A stretch of DNA of 39,150 bases from Dolichospermum planctonicum (GCF_005402965.1 NZ_BJCF01000045.1:1-39150); one strand, 5' to 3'; positions 24,010-31,882 are shown, counted from the stretch's first letter. Numbers and translations: made by a program. The notes: a model not told the origin generated them from the letters alone.

Positions 24010-24483
24010 ATGGCCAGAGTACTTTTCTATGAAAAACCAGGCTGTAAAAACAATACCAGACAAAAAGTATTACTCACAGCCGCAGGTCATGAAGTGGTAG
24101 CATATAGTTTATTAACAGAACCTTGGACTGTAGAAAAATTGCGGTCATTTTTTGGCGATCGCCCGGTAATAGAATGGTTTAATCAAGCCGCACCCAGGGT
24201 AAAATCAGGAGAGGTGAATCCTGAAAATATCACGGCTGAAAATGCTTTGATCATGATGCTGAGAGATCCTTTATTAATTCGTCGTCCTTTGATAGAAGTA
24301 GGAGACAAAAGAGAAATCGGTTTTGATGTGGAGAAAATTGACGCATGGATAGGCTTAAAACCTGTGGATGAATCTTTGCAACAAATGAGCGAAAACCTCC
24401 TACAGCAAGACCTCCAAGGATGTGCTAATAAAGATAATCACGACCACCATCATGGTCAAGGTGGTTGTAAAAATCACCAATAA
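24010..24483 (+). CDS. Nitrogenase-associated protein, ArsC/Spx-like thioredoxin fold
   Basis: This 157-residue protein has the ArsC-like fold. The N-terminal FYEKPGCKNNTRQK carries C12 at the redox position, and RDPLLIRRPLIEVGDKREIG is the conserved cis-Pro and phosphate-loop-like end of this family. The form with FGDRPVIEWFNQAAPRVKSG is that of the nitrogenase-associated protein found in nif regions of diazotrophs. Its biochemical role is unknown; protection or cofactor handling has been suggested. The last ~16 residues are unusually metal-binding (HDHHHGQGGCKNHQ). Start ATG at 24010 with a strong AGGAGA. It is the last gene of the cox/nif block; a palindrome separates it from cysK. Confidence 0.85.
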   Translation: MARVLFYEKPGCKNNTRQKVLLTAAGHEVVAYSLLTEPWTVEKLRSFFGDRPVIEWFNQAAPRVKSGEVNPENITAENALIMMLRDPLLIRRPLIEVGDKREIGFDVEKIDAWIGLKPVDESLQQMSENLLQQDLQGCANKDNHDHHHGQGGCKNHQ

Positions 24484-24499
24484 TAATTGACAATTTTAG

Positions 24500-24531
24500 T
24501 AGGGTGTGTTAGTGTTAAAGTAACGCACCCT
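24500..24531. terminator. Palindromic repeat between convergent genes
   Basis: TAGGGTGTGTTAGTGTTAAA continuing into GTAACGCACCCT, a degenerate member of the GGTGCGTTA family, lies between the ends of the nitrogenase-associated gene (24483) and cysK (24550). A bidirectional terminator role is inferred. Confidence 0.5.
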
Positions 24532-24549
24532 CGAATTTGGGTGAATTAA

Positions 24550-25491
24550 TTAACTCATCAAATCTTGAAACAGAGCGGTACTTAAATAGCGTTCACCAAA
24601 GGAAGGTTGAATCACCACAATTAATTTACCCGCATTTTCTGGGCGTTTACCGACAACAATAGCCGCAGATAAAGCCGCACCAGAAGATATTCCCGATAAT
24701 AAACCCTCTTCTCTGGCCAATCTACGCCCATACGCTATTGCATCTATATCATCAACTTGGACTATCTCATCAATTAAGTCTTGACGCAACACATCAGGAA
24801 TAAATCCCGCACCAATACCTTGAATTTTATGAGGACCGGGTTTACCACCTGATAAAATGGGACTGTTGCTAGGTTCTACCGCAATAGCTTGAAAACTGGG
24901 TTTACGTTGTTTAATCACTTCTGCAATACCAGTAATTGTACCGCCTGTTCCTACCCCAGCAATTAAAATATCAACTTCTCCGTCCGTATCCGCCCAAATT
25001 TCCTCAGCGGTGGTTTCTCGGTGGATTTTCGGGTTTGCAGGGTTAGCAAATTGCTGTAACATAAAAGCATGGGGAGTATTCGCCACAATTTCCTCTGCTT
25101 TATTAATTGCTCCTCGCATTCCTTGAGTTCCTGGTGTTAACTCCAAACTTGCACCATAAGCCCGCAGCATGGCGCGTCTTTCTTGACTCATGGTTTCGGG
25201 CATGGTTAAAATCAATTTATAGCCCCGCGCGGCTGCTACCATGGCTAAAGCAATACCTGTATTACCGGAAGTTGGTTCAACTAAAACCGTTTTTCCTGGT
25301 GAAATTAAACCTTCAGCTTCAGCGGAAAGAATCATACTTACGCCAATTCTGTCTTTGACAGAGGCCGCAGGATTCATACTTTCTAGTTTGACAACTATCC
25401 TGGCCTTCACTCCTTCGGTTTGGGGAATTTTATTTAACTGAATTAATGGAGTTTTTCCAATCAGTTCTGTTACATCTTTAGCAATTCGCAT
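24550..25491 (-). CDS. cysK: O-acetylserine sulfhydrylase (cysteine synthase A)
   Basis: The 313-residue, PLP-dependent fold-type II enzyme makes cysteine from O-acetylserine and sulfide. K46 in [11 protein letters not shown] is the Schiff-base Lys. TSGNTG (about 74-79) binds the substrate carboxylate, [10 protein letters not shown] binds the PLP phosphate, and ISSGAA is the late Ser site. The length is standard. Start ATG at 25491 with AGGAGTT just upstream on the coding strand. It is convergent with the nitrogenase-associated gene. Cysteine supply for Fe-S proteins would suit this region, but cysK is a general housekeeping enzyme. Confidence 0.92.
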   Translation of the reverse strand: MRIAKDVTELIGKTPLIQLNKIPQTEGVKARIVVKLESMNPAASVKDRIGVSMILSAEAEGLISPGKTVLVEPTSGNTGIALAMVAAARGYKLILTMPETMSQERRAMLRAYGASLELTPGTQGMRGAINKAEEIVANTPHAFMLQQFANPANPKIHRETTAEEIWADTDGEVDILIAGVGTGGTITGIAEVIKQRKPSFQAIAVEPSNSPILSGGKPGPHKIQGIGAGFIPDVLRQDLIDEIVQVDDIDAIAYGRRLAREEGLLSGISSGAALSAAIVVGKRPENAGKLIVVIQPSFGERYLSTALFQDLMS

Positions 25492-26174
25492 TTTTTAACT
25501 CCTAAACTTCTAAAGTTTATATATTAATCTATTTTGCTCAAGTATTTATCTCATTGAGTATTGGTATTAACCACGCTTATTTTAGCATAATTTCTATCTA
25601 TTTCACCAAAAATATTAGTAATTATTAAAAACTATTAGAATATCTTAATGTTGTTTCTGAGCTATTTAAGATATCTTAGGTTTATCTTTGTCATGGAATG
25701 ATGTAATTTGAGTACAGTTTGTACTTGGGAATTTTCTTAGCAAAATATCTAAAACTAATAGTCTGTCTTGGTTTGAGTTTGAGTACAAAATACCCCGTCC
25801 CCTTTTTCAAAAATGCTAGTCCCCCACTCAATAAATACTAGCACCCCAACCCCAAAAAATATTTTAATTTCTTTTAAATGCTTACCAAATCAGGATCACA
25901 GAATTTGAGTAATGTCGTAATTATCTTAATAATATTAACTTGAGTTGCTGAAAATCGGGACTAAAAAGGGAACTGATATAAACGATATAGGATTTACGCA
26001 GAGATTCCCCTCTACCCCCCGAAGTTCTCCAGATGAAAGTCTGACGAATCAGGGGGGACTTCTTAACTCCTGCATTTGTCATCAGCATATTTTGAATAAA
26101 AAAGGGGCAAAAAATAAACATACTCATAAAAATTTTCTTTCTAGGTAATTAAGTCCTGGTAAGGGAGAATAAAC
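25492..26174. other. Long divergent intergenic region with a degenerate repeat
   Basis: This 683-bp region lies between cysK (minus) and the gene at 26175 (plus). No coding frame is convincing. At 25985-26070, GATATAGGATTTACGCAGAG followed by C-rich and G-rich stretches (CTACCCCCCGAAG against AGGGGGGACTTC) forms an imperfect inverted repeat. The TAGGATTTACGCA start resembles ends of small cyanobacterial interspersed elements, so a decayed MITE is possible. Confidence 0.45.
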
Positions 26175-26603
26175 ATGAAAGTGAAATTTTTAAATCTGCT
26201 GACTGTAAGTTTAGTAACTTTAGCATTAATTTCTCCAGGGATAATAGTATTTGCTATGGTTTGGGGACAACATAAAGAGTTCGTTAAAACACAGAATTTA
26301 TCCTGTGAATTGCAGAAAATAAATATAGCATCTTCAGCATTATCTCCCCAAACAAAAATTATCAATACTCAGTTATCTTTAGTCAAATCCAAGCCATCTG
26401 ATCACAATTTTCTGCACCAACTCAAAGTTACTGCAAAAAAATATAAATTAGCGACAATTTTGCAATGGTTATTTTTAGTAACACCTATTTGTATTGGTGT
26501 AGTAATTATCGCTTATGACAGATATCTTGTCTATCGTGCTGCTGTATTAAAAGAACACATTGCTATGTTAGAAAGAATGTGGAAACAAAGCATCGAACAG
26601 TAA
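26175..26603 (+). CDS. Small two-helix membrane protein, unknown function
   Basis: I do not recognise a family for this 142-residue protein. A hydrophobic N-terminal segment (about 8-31, LTVSLVTLALISPGIIVFAM) is followed by a ~65-residue polar loop with one Cys. A second membrane segment lies at about 94-115 (ILQWLFLVTPICIGVVIIAY), and a short charged C-terminal helix ends the protein. Both termini probably face the same side. The start ATG at 26175 has a good AGGGAG. It is the first of a same-strand run of small genes up to 29080; the 37-bp gap to the next gene suggests one transcript. Confidence 0.65.
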   Translation: MKVKFLNLLTVSLVTLALISPGIIVFAMVWGQHKEFVKTQNLSCELQKINIASSALSPQTKIINTQLSLVKSKPSDHNFLHQLKVTAKKYKLATILQWLFLVTPICIGVVIIAYDRYLVYRAAVLKEHIAMLERMWKQSIEQ

Positions 26604-26640
26604 TTTTTCAGCTTAATCATTCACAATAAACTAAATTATC

Positions 26641-26904
26641 ATGACAGACGAACGCCAAACCCAGTATTTTAATTTAATTGATGAACTTCTCCAATGTCCT
26701 AATGGTCAAGAACCAGAAGTTTTAGAAGCAAAACCCGAATTAATTGACTCTGGTTTAGTGCAATCAATGTTACAAGTAGCCACAATGTTTGCTCATCAAG
26801 GTAATCAAGATGGGGCGCAATTTCTATTTTTTGTTGCTAAACAATTGGCCAAAGAATTAGGTTTATATCCTGAAGTTTCTGATCAAGTTGTCACTCAGGA
26901 GTAA
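26641..26904 (+). CDS. Small conserved helical cyanobacterial protein, unknown function
   Basis: An 87-residue acidic, helical protein (YFNLIDELLQCPNGQEPEVL, SMLQVATMFAHQGNQDGAQF, FVAKQLAKELG). The pattern resembles the helical N-terminal cap seen in some cyanobacterial TPR/CHAT proteins. Here it stands alone, so it may be a free scaffold module. No catalytic motif is visible. The next gene begins 2 bp after its stop, which strongly suggests coupled translation. Confidence 0.65.
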   Translation: MTDERQTQYFNLIDELLQCPNGQEPEVLEAKPELIDSGLVQSMLQVATMFAHQGNQDGAQFLFFVAKQLAKELGLYPEVSDQVVTQE

Positions 26905-26906
26905 TC

Positions 26907-27218
26907 ATGTTATTGACCGCAACTGATGCTGGAAAAATATCATTAGAATTTCTCTTAGCAGATTGGAATATTGCTGATGATTTTAGAGATTGGTTTACAG
27001 TATTTAATTCTCGCTTAATGGGTGAGAGTTGGTATATTGTAGAATTGGGTGTAGAGGGATTACCTGATAGATGGTTTATGCAGGTTTATGACACAGGAGT
27101 TTGTGACCCTAATTATACTTTTATTTCCCCAATTGCTGGTGCAGAAGGATATACAGATTTAAAAAGTCTACCAGATATTATTGCCGATGTTTTAGTCGCA
27201 GAACGTAATTCTCGATAA
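26907..27218 (+). CDS. Small alpha/beta protein, unknown function
   Basis: A 103-residue protein with alternating predicted strands and helices (ISLEFLLADWNIADDFRDWF, SWYIVELGVEGLPDRWFMQV), rich in Trp, Asp and Tyr. I recognise no family. It begins 2 bp after the preceding stop and is followed by a gene-end palindrome, so the three genes 26175-27218 look like one unit. Confidence 0.6.
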   Translation: MLLTATDAGKISLEFLLADWNIADDFRDWFTVFNSRLMGESWYIVELGVEGLPDRWFMQVYDTGVCDPNYTFISPIAGAEGYTDLKSLPDIIADVLVAERNSR

Positions 27219-27233
27219 AAATTGGAGATATTC

Positions 27234-27266
27234 AGATCCCCGACTTATTAAAGAAGTTGGGGATCT
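27234..27266. terminator. Gene-end palindrome after the three-gene unit
   Basis: AGATCCCCGACTTATT, A, AAGAAGTTGGGGATCT is a long stem 15 bp after the stop at 27218, followed by AATATTTTATG. It is a family member of the 15942 palindrome and probably ends this transcript. Confidence 0.55.
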
Positions 27267-27363
27267 AATATTTTATGTATTTTATGATTAATTTTGTTAG
27301 GTTTATTTGATAATAATATGTTATACTAAATAGAGTTATGGACGCTACAGAAGAATCAGTCAA

Positions 27364-27699
27364 ATGATTACTGAAGACATCCTAGCCCAAGAATTTCTCA
27401 GAGTGGTAGATGACTATTATCCGTCCGTGGGAGAACTTTTAGAAGGCTGCCACGTGAAAGTTATCACTTGCTTTTGGGGACGACCTGCAAAACGGTTTCA
27501 ATATATAGGAATTTATTGTCGAGAAGACATAATGCCCTATATTCAAGCCCAAAAACAAATCCTCAGAGAATTAGCTGAAAATATGGGGCTAATTCAAGTA
27601 GTTTGTCTCAATGCTAAACGATTGCTACGTGATCCTATGTCGAAGTTAAAACAGTCTGAACCTCGATTATGGTTGGAGTTGCAATTAGTGGCAGCCTAA
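27364..27699 (+). CDS. Small cyanobacterial protein upstream of a flavin monooxygenase, unknown function
   Basis: A 111-residue protein (FLRVVDDYYPSVGELLEGCH, VITCFWGRPAKRFQYIGIYC) with three Cys and a basic C-terminal helix (LNAKRLLRDPMSKLK). No recognised motif is present. It is 18 bp before the luciferase-like gene on the same strand, so it is likely cotranscribed. Start ATG at 27364; no strong Shine-Dalgarno. Confidence 0.6.
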   Translation: MITEDILAQEFLRVVDDYYPSVGELLEGCHVKVITCFWGRPAKRFQYIGIYCREDIMPYIQAQKQILRELAENMGLIQVVCLNAKRLLRDPMSKLKQSEPRLWLELQLVAA

Positions 27700-27717
27700 T
27701 CTAATATTTGGTTAACA

Positions 27718-28716
27718 ATGAAAACAGGACTTTTCTGCAATTACGAAAATCATCACCATGATGCTAGACGCACTATCTTTGAACAAGTTTTATTGGTGAA
27801 GGAGGCTGAAAGTTTAGGTTTTGAAGAAGCTTGGGTAACAGAACATCATTTTAATGAGTTCAATCTCAGTCCTTCAATTCTGCTATTGTTGGCACATTTA
27901 GCAGGTGTGACTTCGCAAATTCGTCTAGGAACTGCGGCTGTATTATTGCCATTTCACCAACCAATTCGCGTGGCTGAAGATATTGCTACTTTGGACAATC
28001 TTTGTAGTGGTAGGTTGGCTTTTGGAGTAGCTAAAGGTGGACCTTTTCCACAGCAAAATAAACATTTTGGTGTGAAAATGCAGGAATCTCGCACCAGAAT
28101 GTTAGAGTCAGTGGCATTGATTCAAAAGCTATTATATGAAACTAACGTATCATTTAATGGCGAATATTATCAATGCGAAAATCTGACGATACAACCCCAA
28201 CCACTGCAAAAACCAATTCCTATATATGTTGCTAGTGGTGATGATGATGCAGTTAATTTTGCTGCTAAAAATTCCTTTGGTTTAATGGGGGGTCCGCCGT
28301 TTTCTTTAGCAAGACTCAAGAAGACGGTTAATAAATATCGGGAATTTAATCAAAGTGGTGCAGAAAAGTTCCTGTTAGCGCGGTTCTTTTTTGTGGGTAA
28401 AACTCATGATCAAGCGGTAAATGAAGCATTACCTTTTATTCGTCATTTTAGCAAAGAAATGACGGCTAACTCAACTCAAGTAATGGAAAAAAGTCCTCAA
28501 CAACCAGCATTTGATCGGACAAATATTTGTTTTGATGAGGACTATTTGCTGGAAAACTCAATTATCGGTGATGTCAACGGTTGTCGTGACAAAATCAAGA
28601 AATTTCAGGACGAATTAAATCTCAGCACACTAGCGTTAAAACCTTCATCTTTTTCCTTACAAAAAAATCGAGAAAGTTTGCAACGCTACAATCAAGAGGT
28701 GCGGAATTATGTCTAA
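27718..28716 (+). CDS. Luciferase-like (LLM class) flavin-dependent oxidoreductase
   Basis: A 332-residue TIM-barrel protein of the bacterial luciferase superfamily. It has the N-terminal strand MKTGLFCNYENHH, FEEAWVTEHHFNEF (about 35-48, the conserved EHH), IRLGTAAVLLPFHQPIRVAE (about 68-87) and LAFGVAKGGPFP. Members use reduced FMN or F420 and oxygen to hydroxylate or cleave substrates such as alkanesulfonates, amines or aldehydes. Cyanobacteria generally favour FMN here. The substrate cannot be told. The next small gene overlaps its 3' end by 8 bp, implying translational coupling. Confidence 0.82.
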   Translation: MKTGLFCNYENHHHDARRTIFEQVLLVKEAESLGFEEAWVTEHHFNEFNLSPSILLLLAHLAGVTSQIRLGTAAVLLPFHQPIRVAEDIATLDNLCSGRLAFGVAKGGPFPQQNKHFGVKMQESRTRMLESVALIQKLLYETNVSFNGEYYQCENLTIQPQPLQKPIPIYVASGDDDAVNFAAKNSFGLMGGPPFSLARLKKTVNKYREFNQSGAEKFLLARFFFVGKTHDQAVNEALPFIRHFSKEMTANSTQVMEKSPQQPAFDRTNICFDEDYLLENSIIGDVNGCRDKIKKFQDELNLSTLALKPSSFSLQKNRESLQRYNQEVRNYV

Positions 28717-29080
28717 ACTTTCCCTACTTCCTCCCGATGATTTACCTCCGACTCAGGTAACAAAAGAGGATGGAATGCTACATTTAGAGTTGGAACAGTC
28801 TATTGGTAAGTGCTTCTTTTATGCGTGCGATCGCATTACCCAAGTATTACTATCTAATTGTCAGTGGTACATGACCACAAATAAGACGACTTTGATGTTA
28901 ATTGTAGACTGTCCCGATCTGGTTGCCTATTGGCATATAGTTAGTAATATTCCCCAATTAGGAAATAGGCTGGAAAGATTCACTAAAGATGCCAAAATTC
29001 GCGTTTATCCTCCTTTTGGCAAAGGATCACCCTTTGAAATTGGAGTGAATGAAATTTCAGCCTATCGAGATTGGTTGTAA
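28709..29080 (+). CDS. Small protein coupled to the flavin monooxygenase, unknown function
   Basis: A 123-residue protein that begins 8 bp inside the luciferase-like gene, a strong sign of functional pairing. It has strand-rich segments (MLHLELEQSIGKCFFYACD, TLMLIVDCPDLVAYW) and a C-terminal SPFEIGVNEISAYRDWL. No flavin-reductase or known partner motif is seen, so it may be a regulator or accessory subunit. A GCGATCGC site lies at 28827. Confidence 0.6.
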   Translation: MSKLSLLPPDDLPPTQVTKEDGMLHLELEQSIGKCFFYACDRITQVLLSNCQWYMTTNKTTLMLIVDCPDLVAYWHIVSNIPQLGNRLERFTKDAKIRVYPPFGKGSPFEIGVNEISAYRDWL

Positions 29081-29114
29081 GTCCTAAATTATATTTTAAT
29101 CACTAAAATCACCT

Positions 29115-29145
29115 GATCCTCGACTTCTTCAAGCAGTCGGGGATT
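29115..29145. terminator. Gene-end palindrome after the monooxygenase pair
   Basis: GATCCTCGACTTCTT, C, AAGCAGTCGGGGATT lies 34 bp after the stop at 29080, followed by TATCTT. Same family as at 15942 and 27234. Confidence 0.55.
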
Positions 29146-29189
29146 TATCTTCTATCTTGTTATAATAAAATAAATACAATATACCAGCC

Positions 29190-29798
29190 ATGATTAACAA
29201 CATGATTAATAACAAAAAAGCACTATTTGATCGTTGGGCAAATAGTTATGATTGGACATTTCCTTCCTTTATTTATCAAGCAATTCATAAAAGATTACTT
29301 TCCCAAGTTGAATTATCAGCAAATGCCAATGTACTTGATTTAGGTTGTGGAACAGGTAGATTATTAAATAGATTAGCAAATCAGTTTCCAGAAATTACAG
29401 GCACAGGTTTAGATTTATCTCCGCAAATGTTGCGGGTAGCGAGGCAAAATAACCGCCACCGTCCCCGCTTAATTTACCTTGAAGGTAATGCCGAAAATCT
29501 CCCCTTTGTAGAGGGACAATTTGATGCGATTTTTAATACTATCAGCTTTTTGCATTATCCCCAACCAGACCAGGTTTTAAAAGAAGTAGCAAGGGTACTT
29601 TCTCCCGGTGGTAAATTTTATTTAGTGGACATTACTTTTAACAACTCATCATCATGTCAAATTACACCCCATTCTCATACAGCAGTTAGATTTTATAGCC
29701 AAAAACAAAGAGAAGAAATGGGGAATAATGCTGGTTTAACTTGTGTAGGTCATTATCCCTTATTGGGGTTTGTATTATTAACTGTTTTTCAAAAATAA
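29190..29798 (+). CDS. Class I SAM-dependent methyltransferase
   Basis: A 202-residue protein with the Rossmann-like SAM-binding core. Motif I is NVLDLGCGTGRLLNRL (about 47-62), followed by TGLDLSPQMLRVARQ (acidic motif II) and ENLPFVEGQFDAIFNTISFL. A motif near VARVLSPGGKFYLVDI completes the UbiE/Methyltransf_11 type. The substrate is unknown; small molecules such as quinones or lipids are typical of the group. ATG at 29190 or the in-frame ATG at 29202 are both possible. Its gene end faces hypB across a palindrome. Confidence 0.82.
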   Translation: MINNMINNKKALFDRWANSYDWTFPSFIYQAIHKRLLSQVELSANANVLDLGCGTGRLLNRLANQFPEITGTGLDLSPQMLRVARQNNRHRPRLIYLEGNAENLPFVEGQFDAIFNTISFLHYPQPDQVLKEVARVLSPGGKFYLVDITFNNSSSCQITPHSHTAVRFYSQKQREEMGNNAGLTCVGHYPLLGFVLLTVFQK

Positions 29799-29804
29799 TC
29801 CTCG

Positions 29805-29835
29805 TAGGGTGCGTTAGCGACAGCGTAACGCACCA
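29805..29835. terminator. Palindromic repeat between convergent methyltransferase and hypB
   Basis: TAGGGTGCGTTAGCGACAGC followed by GTAACGCACCA contains the perfect arms GGTGCGTTA/TAACGCACC. It sits 7 bp after the methyltransferase stop and 15 bp before the hypB stop, with TTTT following. Probably a bidirectional terminator. Confidence 0.6.
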
Positions 29836-29849
29836 TTTTGATTTAATAT

Positions 29850-30674
29850 TTAAACAGAAATCAAATTTGATGAATTATTGACCTGTTCAGATAACCAATT
29901 ATATAAACCTTCCAACCCTGCCCCAGTAGTAGCAGAAACTTGGAAAACTTGGATTTTGGGATTCACCTGTTTAGCATATTCAATACAGCGCTGAACATCA
30001 AAATTGATATAAGGTAATAAATCAATTTTCGTTAAAATCATAATATCACTACTGCGAAACATATAAGGGTATTTAATGGGTTTATCTTCCCCTTCCGTCA
30101 CCGATAAAATTACCACCTTAGCCCCTTCTCCCAAGTCAAATAAAGCCGGACAAACCAAATTTCCGACATTTTCAATCATCACCACAGAATTAAGGGGCGG
30201 ATTTAATTCTTGCAGCCCTTTTTCTATCATTGATGCTTCTAAGTGACAGCCTGTACCCGTGTTAATTTGTACGACTTGACAACCAGTGGATTTAATTTTT
30301 TCAGCATCATTTGTAGTTTCTTGATCACCTTCAATAACGCTGATAGTTAGTGTATTTTTTAAATCATTAATAGTGCGAGTTAATAAAGTAGTTTTACCTG
30401 CACCGGGAGAACTCATTAAATTTAAAGCCAGAATATTTCGACCTTTAAACCAGCCGCGATTTTGGGCAGCTAATAGGTTATTTTTACCTAATATTTCTTG
30501 TTCTAAAGATATGGTTGTATTATGAATTTGAGCATGAATTTGGGTTGTTTCCTCATGATGATGAGAATGAGTAATTACAGTTCCATCTGCTAAAGTATGA
30601 GTATGATGGTGTTCATTTTCCATATTTGTAATTGTTGTTTGATTATCACCAGAACATCCGCAAATTACACACAT
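29850..30674 (-). CDS. hypB: Hydrogenase nickel-insertion GTPase HypB
   Basis: This 274-residue GTPase of NiFe-hydrogenase maturation delivers nickel with HypA. It opens with MCVICGCS, the high-affinity N-terminal metal motif, then a His-rich stretch (HHHTHTLADGTVITHSHHH, about 22-40) that can store nickel. GTPase motifs are SSPGAGKTT (88-96), IEGDQET, ENVGNLVCP and LTKIDLL. The His-rich arm is long enough to act as a nickel reservoir. The start ATG at 30674 overlaps the hypA end by 10 bp, showing coupled translation. It is the last gene of the hyp cluster. Confidence 0.95.
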   Translation of the reverse strand: MCVICGCSGDNQTTITNMENEHHHTHTLADGTVITHSHHHEETTQIHAQIHNTTISLEQEILGKNNLLAAQNRGWFKGRNILALNLMSSPGAGKTTLLTRTINDLKNTLTISVIEGDQETTNDAEKIKSTGCQVVQINTGTGCHLEASMIEKGLQELNPPLNSVVMIENVGNLVCPALFDLGEGAKVVILSVTEGEDKPIKYPYMFRSSDIMILTKIDLLPYINFDVQRCIEYAKQVNPKIQVFQVSATTGAGLEGLYNWLSEQVNNSSNLISV

Positions 30675-31006
30675 AATTCCTCTACTTCAATTTCTTTAAT
30701 TTTTAGTTCTTCACCAGCTATTATATCTAATTTAATACTACCACATTCACAAATACCAAAAGGTTTTTCGACATAAAAATTTGTACCACATTGACGACAT
30801 TTAGCCATTCCTGGTATTTCCAAAATTTCTAATCTTGCCCCTTCAACTATTGTACCTTGGGCGCAAATATCAAAACAAAATTTAATGGCATCTGGCATAA
30901 TAGCCGATAATTTACCAACTTCTAATAATACTCTTTGGACTTTTTTACCTTGGGCATTTTCGGTGACTATGGCAATGATATTTTGAGTTATTCCGAGTTC
31001 GTGCAT
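30665..31006 (-). CDS. hypA: Hydrogenase nickel-insertion protein HypA
   Basis: With ATG 31006 the protein is 113 residues and begins MHELGITQNI. H2 and E3 are the conserved nickel-binding residues, which fixes this start; the longer frame from 31060 adds 18 residues that would mask them. The zinc site is C70, C73, C86 and C88 (CRQCGTNFYVEKPFGICEC). It partners HypB in inserting nickel into the hydrogenase large subunit. A toxin-antitoxin pair lies upstream, so its transcription may depend on read-through or on the TA promoter. Confidence 0.93.
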   Translation of the reverse strand: MHELGITQNIIAIVTENAQGKKVQRVLLEVGKLSAIMPDAIKFCFDICAQGTIVEGARLEILEIPGMAKCRQCGTNFYVEKPFGICECGSIKLDIIAGEELKIKEIEVEELCV

Positions 31007-31116
31007 ATTAGGTGACAGTTGAGCCGTTACGGACAAGGAGTATAATAAAGTATACATCAATTTATTTCCTGTTCCCTAAAACTAAAAAACTTTGTATCTC
31101 ACGAGCATGGGAACTG

Positions 31117-31464
31117 CTACAATAATTTTTGTAAGAGATTATAAATATCTTCCTTATTACCTTCCTTTCTTAAACCTATGCCAACTACTAAAACAACTAC
31201 CTTATCATTTTCCACTTGATAAACTATACGGTAGCGTTGCCCTACAGCCCTAAGACTACGATAATTTATTAGTTGTCCAGTTAAAGGTTTTCCCTGCTTT
31301 TCAGGTTCTATTTTTAGTTTATCAATTCGTGAAATTAGAGCTTTTTGGTGACGTTTATCTTTAATATTTGTTAACATCTCCAATGCTAAAGGCGTTAACT
31401 GAATTTCAAATTCAATATTATCAGTTTGTGGTTTTTCAAAGTCCGAGTTTGAGTTTTGCATCAT
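31117..31464 (-). CDS. RelE/ParE-family toxin
   Basis: A 115-residue protein whose core (about 18-115) fits the RelE/ParE toxin fold: IEFEIQLTPLALEMLTNIKD, KQGKPLTGQLINYRSLRAVG, QRYRIVYQVENDKVVVLVVG. The GxYRxxRxxxxYRIxYxx-type pattern is that of RelE mRNA interferases. Its start (ATG 31464, or the next at 31461) overlaps the antitoxin gene by 29 bp. The overlap makes an extended N-terminus of uncertain use. It would be kept inactive by the antitoxin. The pair lies between hypE and hypA. Confidence 0.8.
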   Translation of the reverse strand: MMQNSNSDFEKPQTDNIEFEIQLTPLALEMLTNIKDKRHQKALISRIDKLKIEPEKQGKPLTGQLINYRSLRAVGQRYRIVYQVENDKVVVLVVGIGLRKEGNKEDIYNLLQKLL

Positions 31465-31699
31465 GCCAACTAATAGTTTCTCCCCTGTGTGCTTGAGCTA
31501 TACTTTCTTGTAATTGTTGGTTAAATTCTTGATCAAATAAAATTGCTAAAGTTTCTAATAAAGATTCATATTGCTCAAAACTAATAGCCGCCATAACTGG
31601 TTTACCATGTTTGGTAATAATTATTGGCTCTTGTTGTACATCATCTGGCAAATGTAAAATTTGCTGTTGTGCTTCTGTAATTGTGAGGTGTTTTAACAT
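31436..31699 (-). CDS. Phd/YefM-family antitoxin
   Basis: An 87-residue protein: MLKHLTITEAQQQILHLPDD, then EPIIITKHGKPVMAAISFEQ (about 24-43) and ESLLETLAIL. This is the Phd/YefM DNA-binding fold with a C-terminal toxin-binding helix (FNQQLQESIAQAHRGETISW). The family represses its own operon together with the toxin. It precedes the toxin, the normal order. Start ATG at 31699. Confidence 0.82.
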   Translation of the reverse strand: MLKHLTITEAQQQILHLPDDVQQEPIIITKHGKPVMAAISFEQYESLLETLAILFDQEFNQQLQESIAQAHRGETISWHDAKLKLGL

Positions 31700-31882
31700 A
31701 TTCTGGTAAAAAATAAGTATTGTATATGATTATATCACTAATTCATGCACAAGATACCCGACTTCTGTGTTGATGATAGAATTTGTAGGTTGGGTTAAGC
31801 GACAGCGCAACCCAACAAAACCGCAAAAATGTCAGAAGTGTTGGGTAACATAGGTCAACCAAACCTACATAATTTATAGATT
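31700..31882. repeat. hypE-TA intergenic repeats
   Basis: The region contains a half copy of the AGATACCCGACTTCT palindrome (31752-31766). It also holds the TGTAGGTTGGGTTAAGCGAC / GCAACCCAACA inverted repeat (31784-31817). They lie downstream of hypE and upstream of the antitoxin and could terminate hypE transcription. Confidence 0.6.

Noticed and set aside
25740-25870. C-rich patches considered as a riboswitch upstream of cysK
   Set aside because: Far from the cysK start, no conserved riboswitch core recognised.
25945-26148. Small frames on both strands before 26175
   Set aside because: They cover a C/G-rich imperfect inverted repeat, have no start signal and no family match.
31007-31060. 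18-residue extension of HypA
   Set aside because: It would hide the conserved MHE nickel-binding N-terminus.
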